In this document: in pieces, positions 32,328 to 42,450 of the stretch | Position numbering within the stretch: position 1 is the stretch's first letter | Layout: each line of letters starts with the position of its first letter | Assembly (NCBI GenBank): GCA_903772945.1 | Contig: CAICTM010000025.1 | Location: forward strand, 116,232 to 180,231 | Source of the DNA: Seminavis robusta | Taxonomy: Eukaryota > Bacillariophyta > Bacillariophyceae > Naviculales > Naviculaceae | Direction: 5' to 3' | DNA: 64,000 nt | Notes under the pieces: generated by a model | Databases searched by the model: none | Told to the model about the DNA's origin: nothing | The model's input: the letters and a program-made list of their open reading frames with translations, nothing else | Program-made: the position numbers and the translations under genes

Positions 32328-33173
32328 CTTTGTTGTTTGTTGTTGTCTTTATCAAAGCACTAGCTAGAGAATTGTCGAACAGCTCTTTTGTTGTGGAAAA
32401 GACCAAATTTGTGAGTTGTCTTGTGAAGGAGCTTTGAATGTACGAATGAACCGGAATGTGGGCAACGATCAACGATTGTTAACGGATTGAACGGCTCTCT
32501 AAGTGAATAAAGCGCTAAACAAGATTCTGCATTTCTTAGAGGTCCACGCAAGGCGACAGATTGGTAATAACATGTTTACGAACGTCACAAGCCTGGACAG
32601 AATGTGATCACAAGACTTCGAACCGAGGGATATGATAGTCCAGACGTCCAGACTGATGCCGGTATGCATACGCTACAATGTACATGTACAGTCGTACATG
32701 TACCAGTAGCAGTCCACTAGAAATGCCTCTTGATGCCATTCAGACGAAGGAGGATGAGTGACAGCCGACTCAGTCCAATGGGTTGATCTTGCTCTTCTGC
32801 TACTAGTATCAGGAACGATTCTATAGTTTTAGAGGGGTGCTGGCTAGCCAGTAACCTCGACATGCATGCATTACGCGTCATGGGCTATCGTACGTGTAGT
32901 TCTTATCATATATATGACAAATGACATAAATGGTTGTACAATCCAACAGTTGAGTGAGGACAGCGGGTTGCTGTGATGTGCATTGTCGCCAGCGCCAAGT
33001 TGTCATGAGTACTAGCAATCCACAACTTCAAGTAGCAGATTGTCTCTAACCTCTGAAAGAATAACTCTGGTCAGAAGCACAATCATTGGCATCCATTCGC
33101 GAGCATGCAGGGAGCTGAGAAAGTGAAGGGCACATTATATTTCGTGCCTTGCATTGCTCAAGTCGAGCTGCTC
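32328..33173. other. Intergenic
   Basis: This gap lies between two minus-strand genes. GTACATGTAC palindromes are at about 32675-32705. No gene was seen. Confidence 0.5.
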
Positions 33174-35670
33174 CTATGCCGTACGTTCACCAGAAATAAT
33201 GTTGCTTCCCTCTCCCTCGTTGTTTCCTGAATCCACGGCGGCTTCGACAGCGGTCGGCGTCACCGAATTAGCCGAATCATCAGTCATGGGTCTTGCTGGT
33301 GTAGATCCCGTACTATGGGGTCTCCTAATCAAGGTCGATTCACCCACAGATGCAACAGCATCTAATCCACTTTTTCCAACTGCAGCGACCGCATGCACTC
33401 CACCCTTTCCCACTGCCGTCACAGCTCCCACTCCACCTTTTCCAACGGCAGTGACGGCATGCACACCTTCCTTGCCTACAGCGGTCACCACATTGACGGC
33501 TCTCTTACCAGCCATCATGGTTGATGCGGCAATGGTATGCCTCTTCGAGGATCCATCTGCACTGTGAACTTTCCGAACCGTGGACAGTCTTGGTGACCCC
33601 CCTTTTCTACTTTTCGTCCCAAACTTGCGGATCTTCGGTGACGGATCCGTGGGGTGATGATCGTGCTTCGTCGGATCCCAAAAGTGGTCCGGATGGTAGC
33701 CACTGTACATTACAAGAAGACCTTCGTTGAACTGTGCTTGAAATGTGCACACTGGCAGCTCGTTAGGTATGTTGCGAAATGGATTCTCTAACTCCCTGGC
33801 CACCTCATGAATACCACTGAGCGCCACGACCGCGAAGAAGCATAATATTGACGCAAGAACAATGTTGTCTGCGTATTGATCCATTAAAAACGCCACAGCT
33901 GGGATGGCAATCAAAACAAAGAAAACCGAGAGCTGTGCGTGTGGAAAAGGAAACGGGACAAACGTGATTTTCCGTGCATGGTTGTAGTAAACCATACCGT
34001 CACTCAAGAATTGAATGACTCGAGAAATAATTGGAGGACCAACTTTGCCTGTAGATCCATTCAAATGCTCGCGGATGATGTATTCTGTCATCCAATACCA
34101 GCACAGCTGTGTCTTTGCAAGTGGACCACGAGCCATTTGCAGGAAACGGATTTCAGAATCACTTTTAGAAAAGAAGATCAAGAGAAGTGAGTACTAGCTA
34201 GTGCGCATAGAGGCAAACTTCCCCAGCAGCACAAACTAGATAGCAGACTCACGATACTCCTCCCAGCACTTCCAAGGGTCGAGCTACACGCATCCACCAC
34301 AAGCAGTTAGTTTCTGTCCAATGAGCAATGTAGCCAAGCAAAATACGCGCCGAGTCTTACCTGCGTTGTAACGAGTTCGTTCTTCGGGAGAACGAGCAGT
34401 TCCAAGGAAATATTGAATTCTCTTGATCATCCGCGTAGACCAAGACCCGTTCAAGTAGTAACTATCCAATTTGTCGGGATCCACTTCGGGCCAGGGCGAA
34501 CCAGGTTTGTAGACTCCCAGGGGTGAAACTGATCCTTCCATGTCATTTCGCAGAGTGGACAAAGCCACTGCATTCATCAAGGAACACAAATGGACAAGTT
34601 CTTGCAAAAACAACGAGGGTGTCCGTCCTCCCTGATGGCTGGCGAAACTTGGTACATTGTTCAAATAGTTGGGTGAACTCGGATCCGTATCGCGAGGCTG
34701 ATAGAAGGTTGCCTTTCGATCAGGAAATAACTTTCCCCAGTTCCCATCCAACCGAGGAGCCCCTGTAAGAGGAGCGGGGCCACCTGGCTCTGATTTATCC
34801 ATTGCATAGCGGCGCTTGAGGCGATCTTCTCGTTCCACGTGTTTTTCAGTATTCGTTACTTCAAGGGAGTTGATTGACTTGAGAACCGCACGGTCCACGA
34901 TATCACTGTTGTCGACTCGTTTGGAAGTCAAGATGGGATCCATATCAGTACTTCGCTCCGAAATGGCGCGGCTGATTCTTTTCGGTTTGGGTATTTTTTC
35001 GGGAGCTGAAGCTTCCACGACCAGGTGCCTTTGTGAATGGTCGATTTTTTGCTGCGTTTCGTCGACAATGGAGGGGTCCTCCTCTTCCGGAATGATTCCA
35101 TCGTCCAGGTCATTCAAAACGTCCTTGTGTTTATCATGCGATACTTCATGGTATCTCTCCCTATCTCTGGTCAGAAAGTAAGCGTTTAGCTCTGGGTAGT
35201 CGAAGAATGAAGGTGGCTTAATGGAGTCATAATGGCCGCATTGCATGTGATAGCAACCTTTTTGATTATACAAAGAAATTCATGAGACACAAAGGTGGAT
35301 AACACCGGCGAAACCGGCCACACTTTGCCAGTGTGCAATCCTTACCAGTATGTATGATAGCATCCAACCATTTGCTCTGCATTTGATGGATGGCTCCAGC
35401 AGCCTCCCAGTATCTGCTGTATCCTTGGCTTGCCCGAAACACAATCAAGAAGGAAATAGAACCCACGAGGATACCAATAGAGTAGGGATGCTGTACTTCA
35501 TTGTCAGTTCGGTTACTTGCATCCATAGAGCCGTCTGGGCTTTGAATGTATCGAATGACAATTAGAGTCACCACAGCGAGCATCCCAGGGATGATGGATC
35601 GGTAGATTGCAGAGCCATGCACTCGAAAGATGAGGTTAAGGCCAAAGGCCGACCTATCATAGGTGATCAT
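33174..35670 (-). CDS. Bestrophin-like anion channel
   Basis: Four exons on the minus strand, 35670-35346, 35257-34361, 34313-34253 and 34161-33174, give 756 residues. All introns are GT-AG (88, 47 and 91 bp), and the phases keep one frame. The ATG at 35670 is used since the frame upstream has TTG. Family features are the N-terminal MITYDRSAF/HGSAIYRSIIPG, FRASQGYSRYWEA, and the C-terminal DDYADN-like MDQYADN and ARELENPFRNIPNELP. A long charged insert sits in exon 2, and the 61-nt exon 3 supplies CLWWMRVARPLEVLGG. The tail has about five 11-residue repeats around AVTAVGKGGVH. Diatom bestrophins are linked to chloride or bicarbonate transport in thylakoids; no plastid leader is evident here, so location is open. 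Confidence 0.88.
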
Positions 35671-36892
35671 GGTGGACAAAGATTCTTCTTGGTATTATGG
35701 ATGTTGTGGAAAAGACAATGACCTGTCAACCGATCAGGAATGGAACAATGGGACAGTCGCTTAGTCCTCTTGCAAAGAGAGCTAGCTGGCTAGGTGCGCT
35801 TTCGATTTGAACTGGTAGGTTACCTCCACCACTAGCAAGAGGTGTCAATGAGACTGACCGGCACAATCCTATTTGCTGATCAAAGCCGGAACTACAAACT
35901 CTGCAACTTCCGCAACGACGCCAACGCTTTCAGCTGCAGCCAGACTTTGTCAGAAGTACAGTATTTTCCGGAAGCTTTATGGTATGGTTATGGGGAAGCA
36001 CAAGCAGCCGCAAAAACTCAAACCAGCAAAAACTGAGCGTGGGAAGAATGCTCTAAAAGAAATAATGCCCGGAGAGCTGGCTTGGTGGTGTCAAAAGTTT
36101 GGAATCCAACGGGTCGAACACCCATGACTGACACTAGATCTAAGCTCTAAAAGTCACGAGAACTCTGTTTTTTGGCACAGATGATGATGCATGATGCATG
36201 CACCCACCCGCAGGCCTGTCGAGTCTCGAGTCGAGTCGTGTGAGAGTGACGAGTCGAGTCAGAGTCCGTCTGTTTTTTTTTAAAAGGCACTACCTGGTAC
36301 CGGTACAAGGCGTAGTACGGTACCGGTACGTAGACTACTGTAGCTCGAGCTGAATGTTCCGTACTCGAAGGCTCCTTCTTCTTGGGCGAGCTCAATCTAC
36401 AAGTACATGTATGCATACCAGCAGACAACAGATATCTTGCGTTATGATCACCGATATGAGGGGTATTGGCCCCTCAAGCAAACTGACTGGTCTCCAGTGT
36501 CTTCTTCCTTCCCTGGGGATATATGCAGCACGTAACGCAAGAATTTAGTTGAGGTCCCTTTCTCAAGCTTTACAAAAGCTCAGGGTGTGTCGCAACGAAA
36601 AAGCTATTCTCCTTGGGCAATGGTACCGTTTAGTGTCTGGAATGCACTGTCTGCTGCGGGCTTGAGATTGAGGTCAAGTCAAGTCGTTACATGTTTCCGC
36701 AGCTCTGAGGATGTAAATAAAGGATGCAAATGGTGAGTCACTAGTTCAACAGGGACTGTGTATCACTGTGTTGTCGTCAGAGAATGGATGTTCCAGCCAA
36801 TTCTAATTCCGCAAACGCTGAAAGAACCAATTGAGCAAAGAGCCACCAATGCAAATTCGTTTCATAGCTCAAGTTGAGCTCTTGATGGGAAA
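35671..36892. promoter_or_regulatory. Divergent intergenic region, bestrophin / urea transporter
   Basis: This 1.2-kb gap has GAGTCGAGTC repeats at about 36215-36262 and GGTACCGGTAC words at 36295-36330. Short plus frames at 35842-36127 lack domain character. Confidence 0.5.
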
Positions 36893-38044
36893 ATGGCGTC
36901 GACGCTGAGGCTGAGGCTGCTACCGAGGTTGTCTACTACTAGTAGGCAACGCTGCTTTCCTCTTAACACTAGTAGGAAGGCTTGCTATGTGCGCTTTCAA
37001 AGCTCTTTTTCGTCAGAAGATGACAAGGAAGAAGACCTTCCAACGAGCGTCAAACCAGAACTGCCATCAATTACGTCGCTGCCAGATGCGACACTACGAG
37101 GGGTGGGCCAAGTGATCTTTCTTAATTCAACCACTTCAGGCCTGGCTGTCTTGGGTGGCCTGGCCATTGGCAACCCTTATCTTGCGGTTCTAGCAGCAAC
37201 GGGAGCGGCAACAGCCACCACAGCAGCTCATTTCTCAGGGCTCGATAAAGCAGCTCTCCAAGATGGTCTCTTTGGATACAATGGATGTCTGGTCGGTTGT
37301 GCAGCTGCAGTGTTTATCAATCCACTTCCTGCTGCATCACTGTTATCGCCCATTGCTTTGAACGCCGCCACTGCCGGCATGACCACGACAATCTTGGGGT
37401 CGGCTGCAACACCCTTTGTAGCGTCTGCCCTCAAACCAGCCTTGGGATCAGTACCTCAGTTCACCCTTGCCTTTAATATGGTCACACTGTCCGTTCTCTT
37501 GCGGACAAAACCGCTATTGGCAGCAGAAGAACCCACTGCTACAGAAGGGGCTGCAGATGCTGCTGAGGCTGTCACGGCCCTGACGGATGTTCTGATTCAT
37601 GCGCCCTGGAAAGGAATTTCTCAAATATTTGTGGTCGAATCGTCCCTTGCCGGTGCTGCCATTGTTGGTGGCATTGCCTACTATTCTAGGGGTCTTGCTG
37701 CTCATACATTGTTGGGTTCTTCTATTGGTGCCGCCACTGGTGCGCTAATGGGAGCCGACATGGCTTCGCTAGCCATGGGACTGTATGGATTCAATTCGGC
37801 GTTGACCAGTCTAGGCGTTGGTGTCTTTTATGTGCATTCACCTCAAGTCATGGCACTAAGTGCAGGAGGAGCAGCGGCGACAGCAGTTGTGTTTGGGGCC
37901 ATGGGAGACTTGTTTGGCGCATATGGCTCACCCTGTTTGACCCTGCCGTTCTGTCTCACCATGTCCGGTTGCTACTTGTTGGCGGACACCATGCCTGGGT
38001 TGAAATTGGCAGAGGCCCCACATTCGCCTGAGAGGAACGAATAG
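36893..38044 (+). CDS. UT-family urea transporter with mitochondrial-type leader
   Basis: 383 residues from an ATG. The UT fold is an internal duplication and both halves are clear: VGQVIFLNSTTSGLAVL with GLFGYNGCLVGCA and LAFNM in the first, ISQIFVVESSLAGA with GLYGFNSALTSLGVG and LTLPFCL in the second. These are the selectivity-filter regions of urea transporters. The first ~41 residues have many Arg, Ser and Thr and no acidic residue, a strong mitochondrial-type presequence that plasma-membrane urea transporters lack. Diatoms have a mitochondrial urea-cycle entry step, so an organelle urea channel would make sense. Location is inferred. No intron. Confidence 0.87.
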   Translation: MASTLRLRLLPRLSTTSRQRCFPLNTSRKACYVRFQSSFSSEDDKEEDLPTSVKPELPSITSLPDATLRGVGQVIFLNSTTSGLAVLGGLAIGNPYLAVLAATGAATATTAAHFSGLDKAALQDGLFGYNGCLVGCAAAVFINPLPAASLLSPIALNAATAGMTTTILGSAATPFVASALKPALGSVPQFTLAFNMVTLSVLLRTKPLLAAEEPTATEGAADAAEAVTALTDVLIHAPWKGISQIFVVESSLAGAAIVGGIAYYSRGLAAHTLLGSSIGAATGALMGADMASLAMGLYGFNSALTSLGVGVFYVHSPQVMALSAGGAAATAVVFGAMGDLFGAYGSPCLTLPFCLTMSGCYLLADTMPGLKLAEAPHSPERNE

Positions 38045-38422
38045 ATAGAAAGGTCTTGCGATGTGACGATACGGTTGTCAAACCAGATTAGCTGTTGCTA
38101 TCTTTTCTTTTGAAGTGGTGGCTTTGTAAGCTTTCGGCTAGCTATTTTGACTGATTTGAATAGTTTTTGTTCATAGCTATTACGTTTTCCTTTCAGAGTA
38201 TAGCAATAGTAAGATACAGTGAGGTACGGGAAACCTAGAAGTGATCTAACCCACCACATCTGCCCCCGTACTGTACTATGTATGTAGAAAGACAAGATAC
38301 CACCAGCAACTGTAATAGCGTTTACTTTTTCTTTTGATTCTTTGATAACTTCCTTGACACTTTAGCAAATCCAACCGCGACATTCTTCTTTTCGGTTTTC
38401 ATGATAACATCAATCTTAGCAA
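38045..38422. other. Intergenic
   Basis: This gap lies downstream of the urea transporter and has AT-rich stretches. No gene was seen. Confidence 0.4.
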
Positions 38423-38635
38423 TCATTCGTCCAACAAGCTGAGGTTCAGAATCTCCTTTGCTCTTGCCCTTTCAATGGCTTCAAGATCTTCCTTTGACAG
38501 CTCATTTCCGAGCAGAATTCCGGCAACGGCACCGTAACAGCAGCAGCATGGATATTGCCATGGGGCAGCAGGGACGCAGCCGAAGCAAGGAAGAGGAGGG
38601 GGGCAACAGCAGCACGGTATCCACTCAAAAACCAT
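38423..38635 (-). CDS. Small Cys-rich hypothetical protein
   Basis: 70 residues from an ATG. The N-terminal part carries two runs of four Cys (residues 8-11 and 30-33), with Pro and aromatic residues between, then a short hydrophobic GAVAGILLG, then a charged amphipathic helix with SKEDLEAIERARAKEIL. Clustered Cys of this kind are often palmitoylated or bind metal. I recognise no family. It could be chance coding over a GCA/GCC-rich stretch. Confidence 0.35.
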   Translation of the reverse strand: MVFEWIPCCCCPPPLPCFGCVPAAPWQYPCCCCYGAVAGILLGNELSKEDLEAIERARAKEILNLSLLDE

Positions 38636-39057
38636 TGTGAGATGTGTGACTATGAAACTGCTGGTAGGCTTTCACTCGCAAGGATGGTTGGTTTATGGAT
38701 GAAACATCCTACTGGTTGTTTTCTGCGATAGCACCCGGAACACTCACATGCTTGTTGGTGTAATGGGCCGATCCTGTTGTCATTGTGTGCCTTGCAACCG
38801 AGCGCTTTCCGGTGCTCCGATCGTCGCTTACTGATCCGTCAAACTTACTTTCTCACCTTGGCGGTCACTCCCGAGCGCAGGATGGGCTGAGTCCCGTCAC
38901 AAAATACACGCAAACGTGGATGACCCCAGCGCCCCTAAACCGCAACAAACCAAAAGTGATGGCAATGTTGAATCGAGTCGATTTTTCCATTGAATTTATC
39001 TCGACGTTCTATTATGCATACTAGTGGTATGGTCGTAAATGAAGATTGAACCAATGA
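38636..39057. other. Gap upstream of the RNA ligase gene
   Basis: It may contain the missing first exon of the RNA ligase gene. A short plus frame at 38785-39024 has no recognised domain. I could not find a clear start exon with a matching donor. Confidence 0.4.
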
Positions 39058-39063
39058 AATCTG

Positions 39064-40782
39064 GTGCTCTGCTTTCGGACAAGCCCAGTGGAGCAAGTCG
39101 CAAAAAAGTATCATCTCTTCTTTGCCCGTTATGATGGCTTGGTGTTGTTCTGCTACAACAACCTAAGAAGTCCAAGAATCCCAATGACTTGCGAATGCCG
39201 AGGACTGATCCTTGTGGAAGAGACACTCCAGACCGTGTGTTGGCCCATGAACCGCTTCTACAACTCGAGTGAAAAAGACAGGCACGAATTGGAAGGGCCG
39301 TTACGCCTCGAGGAAAAAGTGGATGGGACCCAAGTCAACCTCTTTTATTCGACTAATCATCACAGATGGATGGCCGCCACGCGACATACCTTTTGTGAAC
39401 AAGACAAGCTGTATCAAGACCTGCTGCTAGCGTCCTTGGGCAACCATGTCACCTCCCTGGACGAAATTCCTGGGTTGGACCGAGACATCACCTATTGCCT
39501 TGAAGTTTGTTCCATGGAGAACCGTGTTGTGCGAAAGTGCCCAAAACCGACAACTTTCCTGCTGGCGGCGTTTGACTTGAAAACTCATCATCAATCAATA
39601 CCCGATGATCAGCTCGACATCTTCACGGCCTTTGAACGACCCATTGTCTACAACAATCCGCGAGGTGATGAAACAGACCCTCAGGCCATTCTGACGACGT
39701 GTTGTCAGAAAGAGAGTCTCTTCGAGGGACTGGTGCTCAAAGATTGTCACTTTCGTAGACAAAAACTCAAGTCTTCTCTCTATTCCAAGATCCACAAACT
39801 CAAATATCGAGGATTTCGTCTCGTAACTCCCGACTTGGCGGTGCCTTTGATTTTGAGCAACCAACACCACGCCATCCTGGAAGCTCTACAAGACCTTCGT
39901 CCAGACGAGGTTGACGAAATCAAGGCTCGATTTGACAAGTACGAGGAGCTAATCGACGGACAACTCCTTCGTCTGGGAAATCTTTGGAAAACAAGAGTCT
40001 GCAGAGAAACGGACAGAAGAAAGCAGTATGAGATTTGTCGCGATTCTGGCTTGGTTTGTGCCGACATCTTGTTGAGGAAGTGGACACAGGACCAACTTTT
40101 CGATGCCAAAGACAAACCCTGCGACCGCGTGTTGCGCGAAATACTGTCGTCCGACCCACCCAAATGGTGTGATTATCTGTTGAAGAAGAAGAATCTGTTG
40201 GATGCCAACAATCCCCACTCGCGCTTTTTGTCTGCCTCTCACGGACCCCGCTATTGCATGCCCACCAAACCACCACCTGAACCAGGAGTAGCTCCCCACA
40301 TGCCGTCCCGACTTGCCGACGGTAGCTGGCACGTGGAATGTCCGTGTGGCCAAGGCCCCATGAAACTGCGACGCCTGAAATGCGATTCGAACCGTTATCG
40401 TCTGTGTCATTGCGGCGAACGGATCGGCATTCATTGTTACCGCTCTGGTTTGTTGTTGTGGCAATGCGATGCCTGCGGAGCTGACCACGAGGCTCATCAA
40501 CGAGATGGCCAATGGACCGACAAGGTCTTCACAGCAGGACAGCCTCTGGGCGTTGCCGCCACGGCCGCCACCAAGCGTTGGCGACTCCACGTGCACGAAT
40601 ATCTCGATGAGTGGAAACGACAATCGAGCCACGACGAAGCGTATCAGTTTTTGGCGGATGGATTGGGTCTTTCTCGTCACGACGCGCACGTGTCTTTGTT
40701 TGACGCTCGCGTGTGCTATCGCGCCATCCAATTGCTGTCGTCGTCGTCGTCTCCCTCGACCGAAGATACCGGTAATCAATAA
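39064..40782 (+). CDS. T4 Rnl1-like RNA ligase fused to DUF3268 zinc-finger domain
   Basis: The coding frame is open from 39058; it has no ATG until 39184, so 39064 (GTG) marks the coding extent, not a proven start. An upstream exon is likely because the conserved YDGLVLFCYNN ... ECRGLIL segment lies before that ATG. Counting from 39064 (572 residues), the nucleotidyltransferase motifs are EEKVDGTQ (Lys85, the nucleotide-accepting lysine), YCLEVCSM (motif III), FEGLVLKD (motif IV) and SKIHKLKYRG (motif V). From about 425, Cys pairs (CPC, CHC, CDAC) form zinc sites, followed by TKRWRLHVHEYLDEW, EAYQFLADGLGL and HVSLFDARVCYRAI, which match the DUF3268 domain of phage and bacterial proteins. RNA ligases seal breaks such as cut tRNA. 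Origin by transfer is inferred. Confidence 0.8.
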   Translation: MLCFRTSPVEQVAKKYHLFFARYDGLVLFCYNNLRSPRIPMTCECRGLILVEETLQTVCWPMNRFYNSSEKDRHELEGPLRLEEKVDGTQVNLFYSTNHHRWMAATRHTFCEQDKLYQDLLLASLGNHVTSLDEIPGLDRDITYCLEVCSMENRVVRKCPKPTTFLLAAFDLKTHHQSIPDDQLDIFTAFERPIVYNNPRGDETDPQAILTTCCQKESLFEGLVLKDCHFRRQKLKSSLYSKIHKLKYRGFRLVTPDLAVPLILSNQHHAILEALQDLRPDEVDEIKARFDKYEELIDGQLLRLGNLWKTRVCRETDRRKQYEICRDSGLVCADILLRKWTQDQLFDAKDKPCDRVLREILSSDPPKWCDYLLKKKNLLDANNPHSRFLSASHGPRYCMPTKPPPEPGVAPHMPSRLADGSWHVECPCGQGPMKLRRLKCDSNRYRLCHCGERIGIHCYRSGLLLWQCDACGADHEAHQRDGQWTDKVFTAGQPLGVAATAATKRWRLHVHEYLDEWKRQSSHDEAYQFLADGLGLSRHDAHVSLFDARVCYRAIQLLSSSSSPSTEDTGNQ

Positions 40783-40862
40783 TAATACCACTATTTTAAT
40801 TAATAAGATACTTTAGCTAGCTTTCGAAAGAATGATGATTGGTTCGTACTGTGCTTTTCCTA

Positions 40863-42176
40863 TCAGTCCAGGGCACCTATTTGGTTCAGATAGTCAATGG
40901 AATCTTGCAAGGCTTCTCGTGTGGTCTTCACTGGCTGTTGTTGTAATAGGGACTGCATATTGTCAAGATTGAACTGCGTCGGTTTGACCTTGTCATCTCC
41001 TTGGTAGGGTGTAAAGGGCGGCAGGTTGGGATATAGTTCGCGCAGGAGTTGCAAAATGTCATTCCAATGCAAGCTTTCAATGAGACTCATGTATCGTGCA
41101 TGCTGGTTGATATCGGTAGCTTTCAATTGGAGTATTCGTGTGTGCATCCTGGCACAATCCTGTACATGAATAAAGCTCATGGAGTCATTGGGTGCGAGAG
41201 ACTTTCCACCTCGCAGCCACTTTTGCAAGCTTCCCATGGTTCCGTCAACCTTGGTGATCTTGTTGTTATTAATTCGAGTGGTGGGCCTTCTCAATTGAGG
41301 TCCAATGACCATGGTCGGACAAATAGCGGCATAGACAAAGTCGGGTGACAACAGAGACGGTCGATGTTGTGTAATCCACTCTTTGACGAGTTGTTCTTGA
41401 CTGGTTTTGGTGCATCCATACCAATTGTCGCGTTGCTGTTGACTCACGGGATCAGACCAGTGTGACTCATCCTTGACGGCTGGTTCCGGTCGCGGCGCCA
41501 CGGCTGCCATGGAGGATGTCAGGACGAGGCATCGGACCGTGTTGGCGTGTCGACGGAGACAATCCAGCAATTCTTGTGTGGAAATCATGGCTGGATTGAA
41601 AATGTCTTCTTTTCCACTGTGGTTGGATCCGAATTTGACACTCAAGGGTGTCGCGGAGTGGATAATGGCATCGCATCCCTTCATGGGAGCATCAAAGACT
41701 TGACTGCCGGGACCGGCACATGCCAAGTCTCCCGTGGAAAAGAGTTTGAGGTGGCTCTTGGCGTTTGTGAGTTGCTTCAGGTGCTCGACAGAGGCTTCTT
41801 TGCTGGCATCTCGGACACATGCATGCACCGTGTGTCCAGAACAGAGCAAGTCCTTGACGATGTAGCTGGCCAGATACCCATTGGCTCCCGTCACCATGAC
41901 GGTTCTAGCGTTGCCAGGAGTCTGCACTCTAGTAGAAGTAGTCGTACTGGACTCGGCATCATCTTGGAGAGGGGACATTGAGTGACCTCCTCCGCCTCTT
42001 CTGCTAGCCATAACAGGCGGAGACGAGGAGGGAGGATAAGCCACAACAGGGACAGGATTTGCCGCTACCAACATGACGACGATCAACACAACAACGTGGG
42101 TTAGGACGAAGCTGTGAGTATGGCTGCGGAGTAATAGCCTCGAGCGGAAGTAATGGAGGCAGCAAGGCATCATCAT
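40863..42176 (-). CDS. Extended short-chain reductase, DFR/cinnamoyl-CoA-reductase-like
   Basis: 437 residues; the ATG at 42176 is used because the frame upstream has only GTG. A signal anchor covers about 20-45. The Rossmann motif is VMVTGANGYLASYIV, followed by ACVRDASKE, DAIIHSATPL, LTSSMAAV, the catalytic pair in NWYGCTKTSQE (Tyr and Lys, YxxxK), and AICPTMVIGPQL. This order is that of extended SDRs such as dihydroflavonol-4-reductase and cinnamoyl-CoA reductase. The substrate is unknown. Its 3' end is only 80 bp from that of the RNA ligase gene. Confidence 0.87.
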   Translation of the reverse strand: MMMPCCLHYFRSRLLLRSHTHSFVLTHVVVLIVVMLVAANPVPVVAYPPSSSPPVMASRRGGGGHSMSPLQDDAESSTTTSTRVQTPGNARTVMVTGANGYLASYIVKDLLCSGHTVHACVRDASKEASVEHLKQLTNAKSHLKLFSTGDLACAGPGSQVFDAPMKGCDAIIHSATPLSVKFGSNHSGKEDIFNPAMISTQELLDCLRRHANTVRCLVLTSSMAAVAPRPEPAVKDESHWSDPVSQQQRDNWYGCTKTSQEQLVKEWITQHRPSLLSPDFVYAAICPTMVIGPQLRRPTTRINNNKITKVDGTMGSLQKWLRGGKSLAPNDSMSFIHVQDCARMHTRILQLKATDINQHARYMSLIESLHWNDILQLLRELYPNLPPFTPYQGDDKVKPTQFNLDNMQSLLQQQPVKTTREALQDSIDYLNQIGALD

Positions 42177-42450
42177 GTGATCATGTGGCTGTGCTCTGTG
42201 CTTTATGTTAGACTTCTTCCAGCTTCTCACTGTTCGAATGTTCAGTGTGCGTGGCAACACTTACTTATGGCCCTTTTCATTATTATTTCCTTCGCATTTG
42301 GCTCTGCGGCTCTGCGGAACTTGAAGCTTGGACCGACCTGCTCACTGAAAGCTTCACTGGAACATTGAAGCTTCTTTGTGGATCCACCGAGATCTTGGAG
42401 CATTGAATCAGTCCGGTCACGAGTTTAAGATCATTGCACAAATTTAATAA

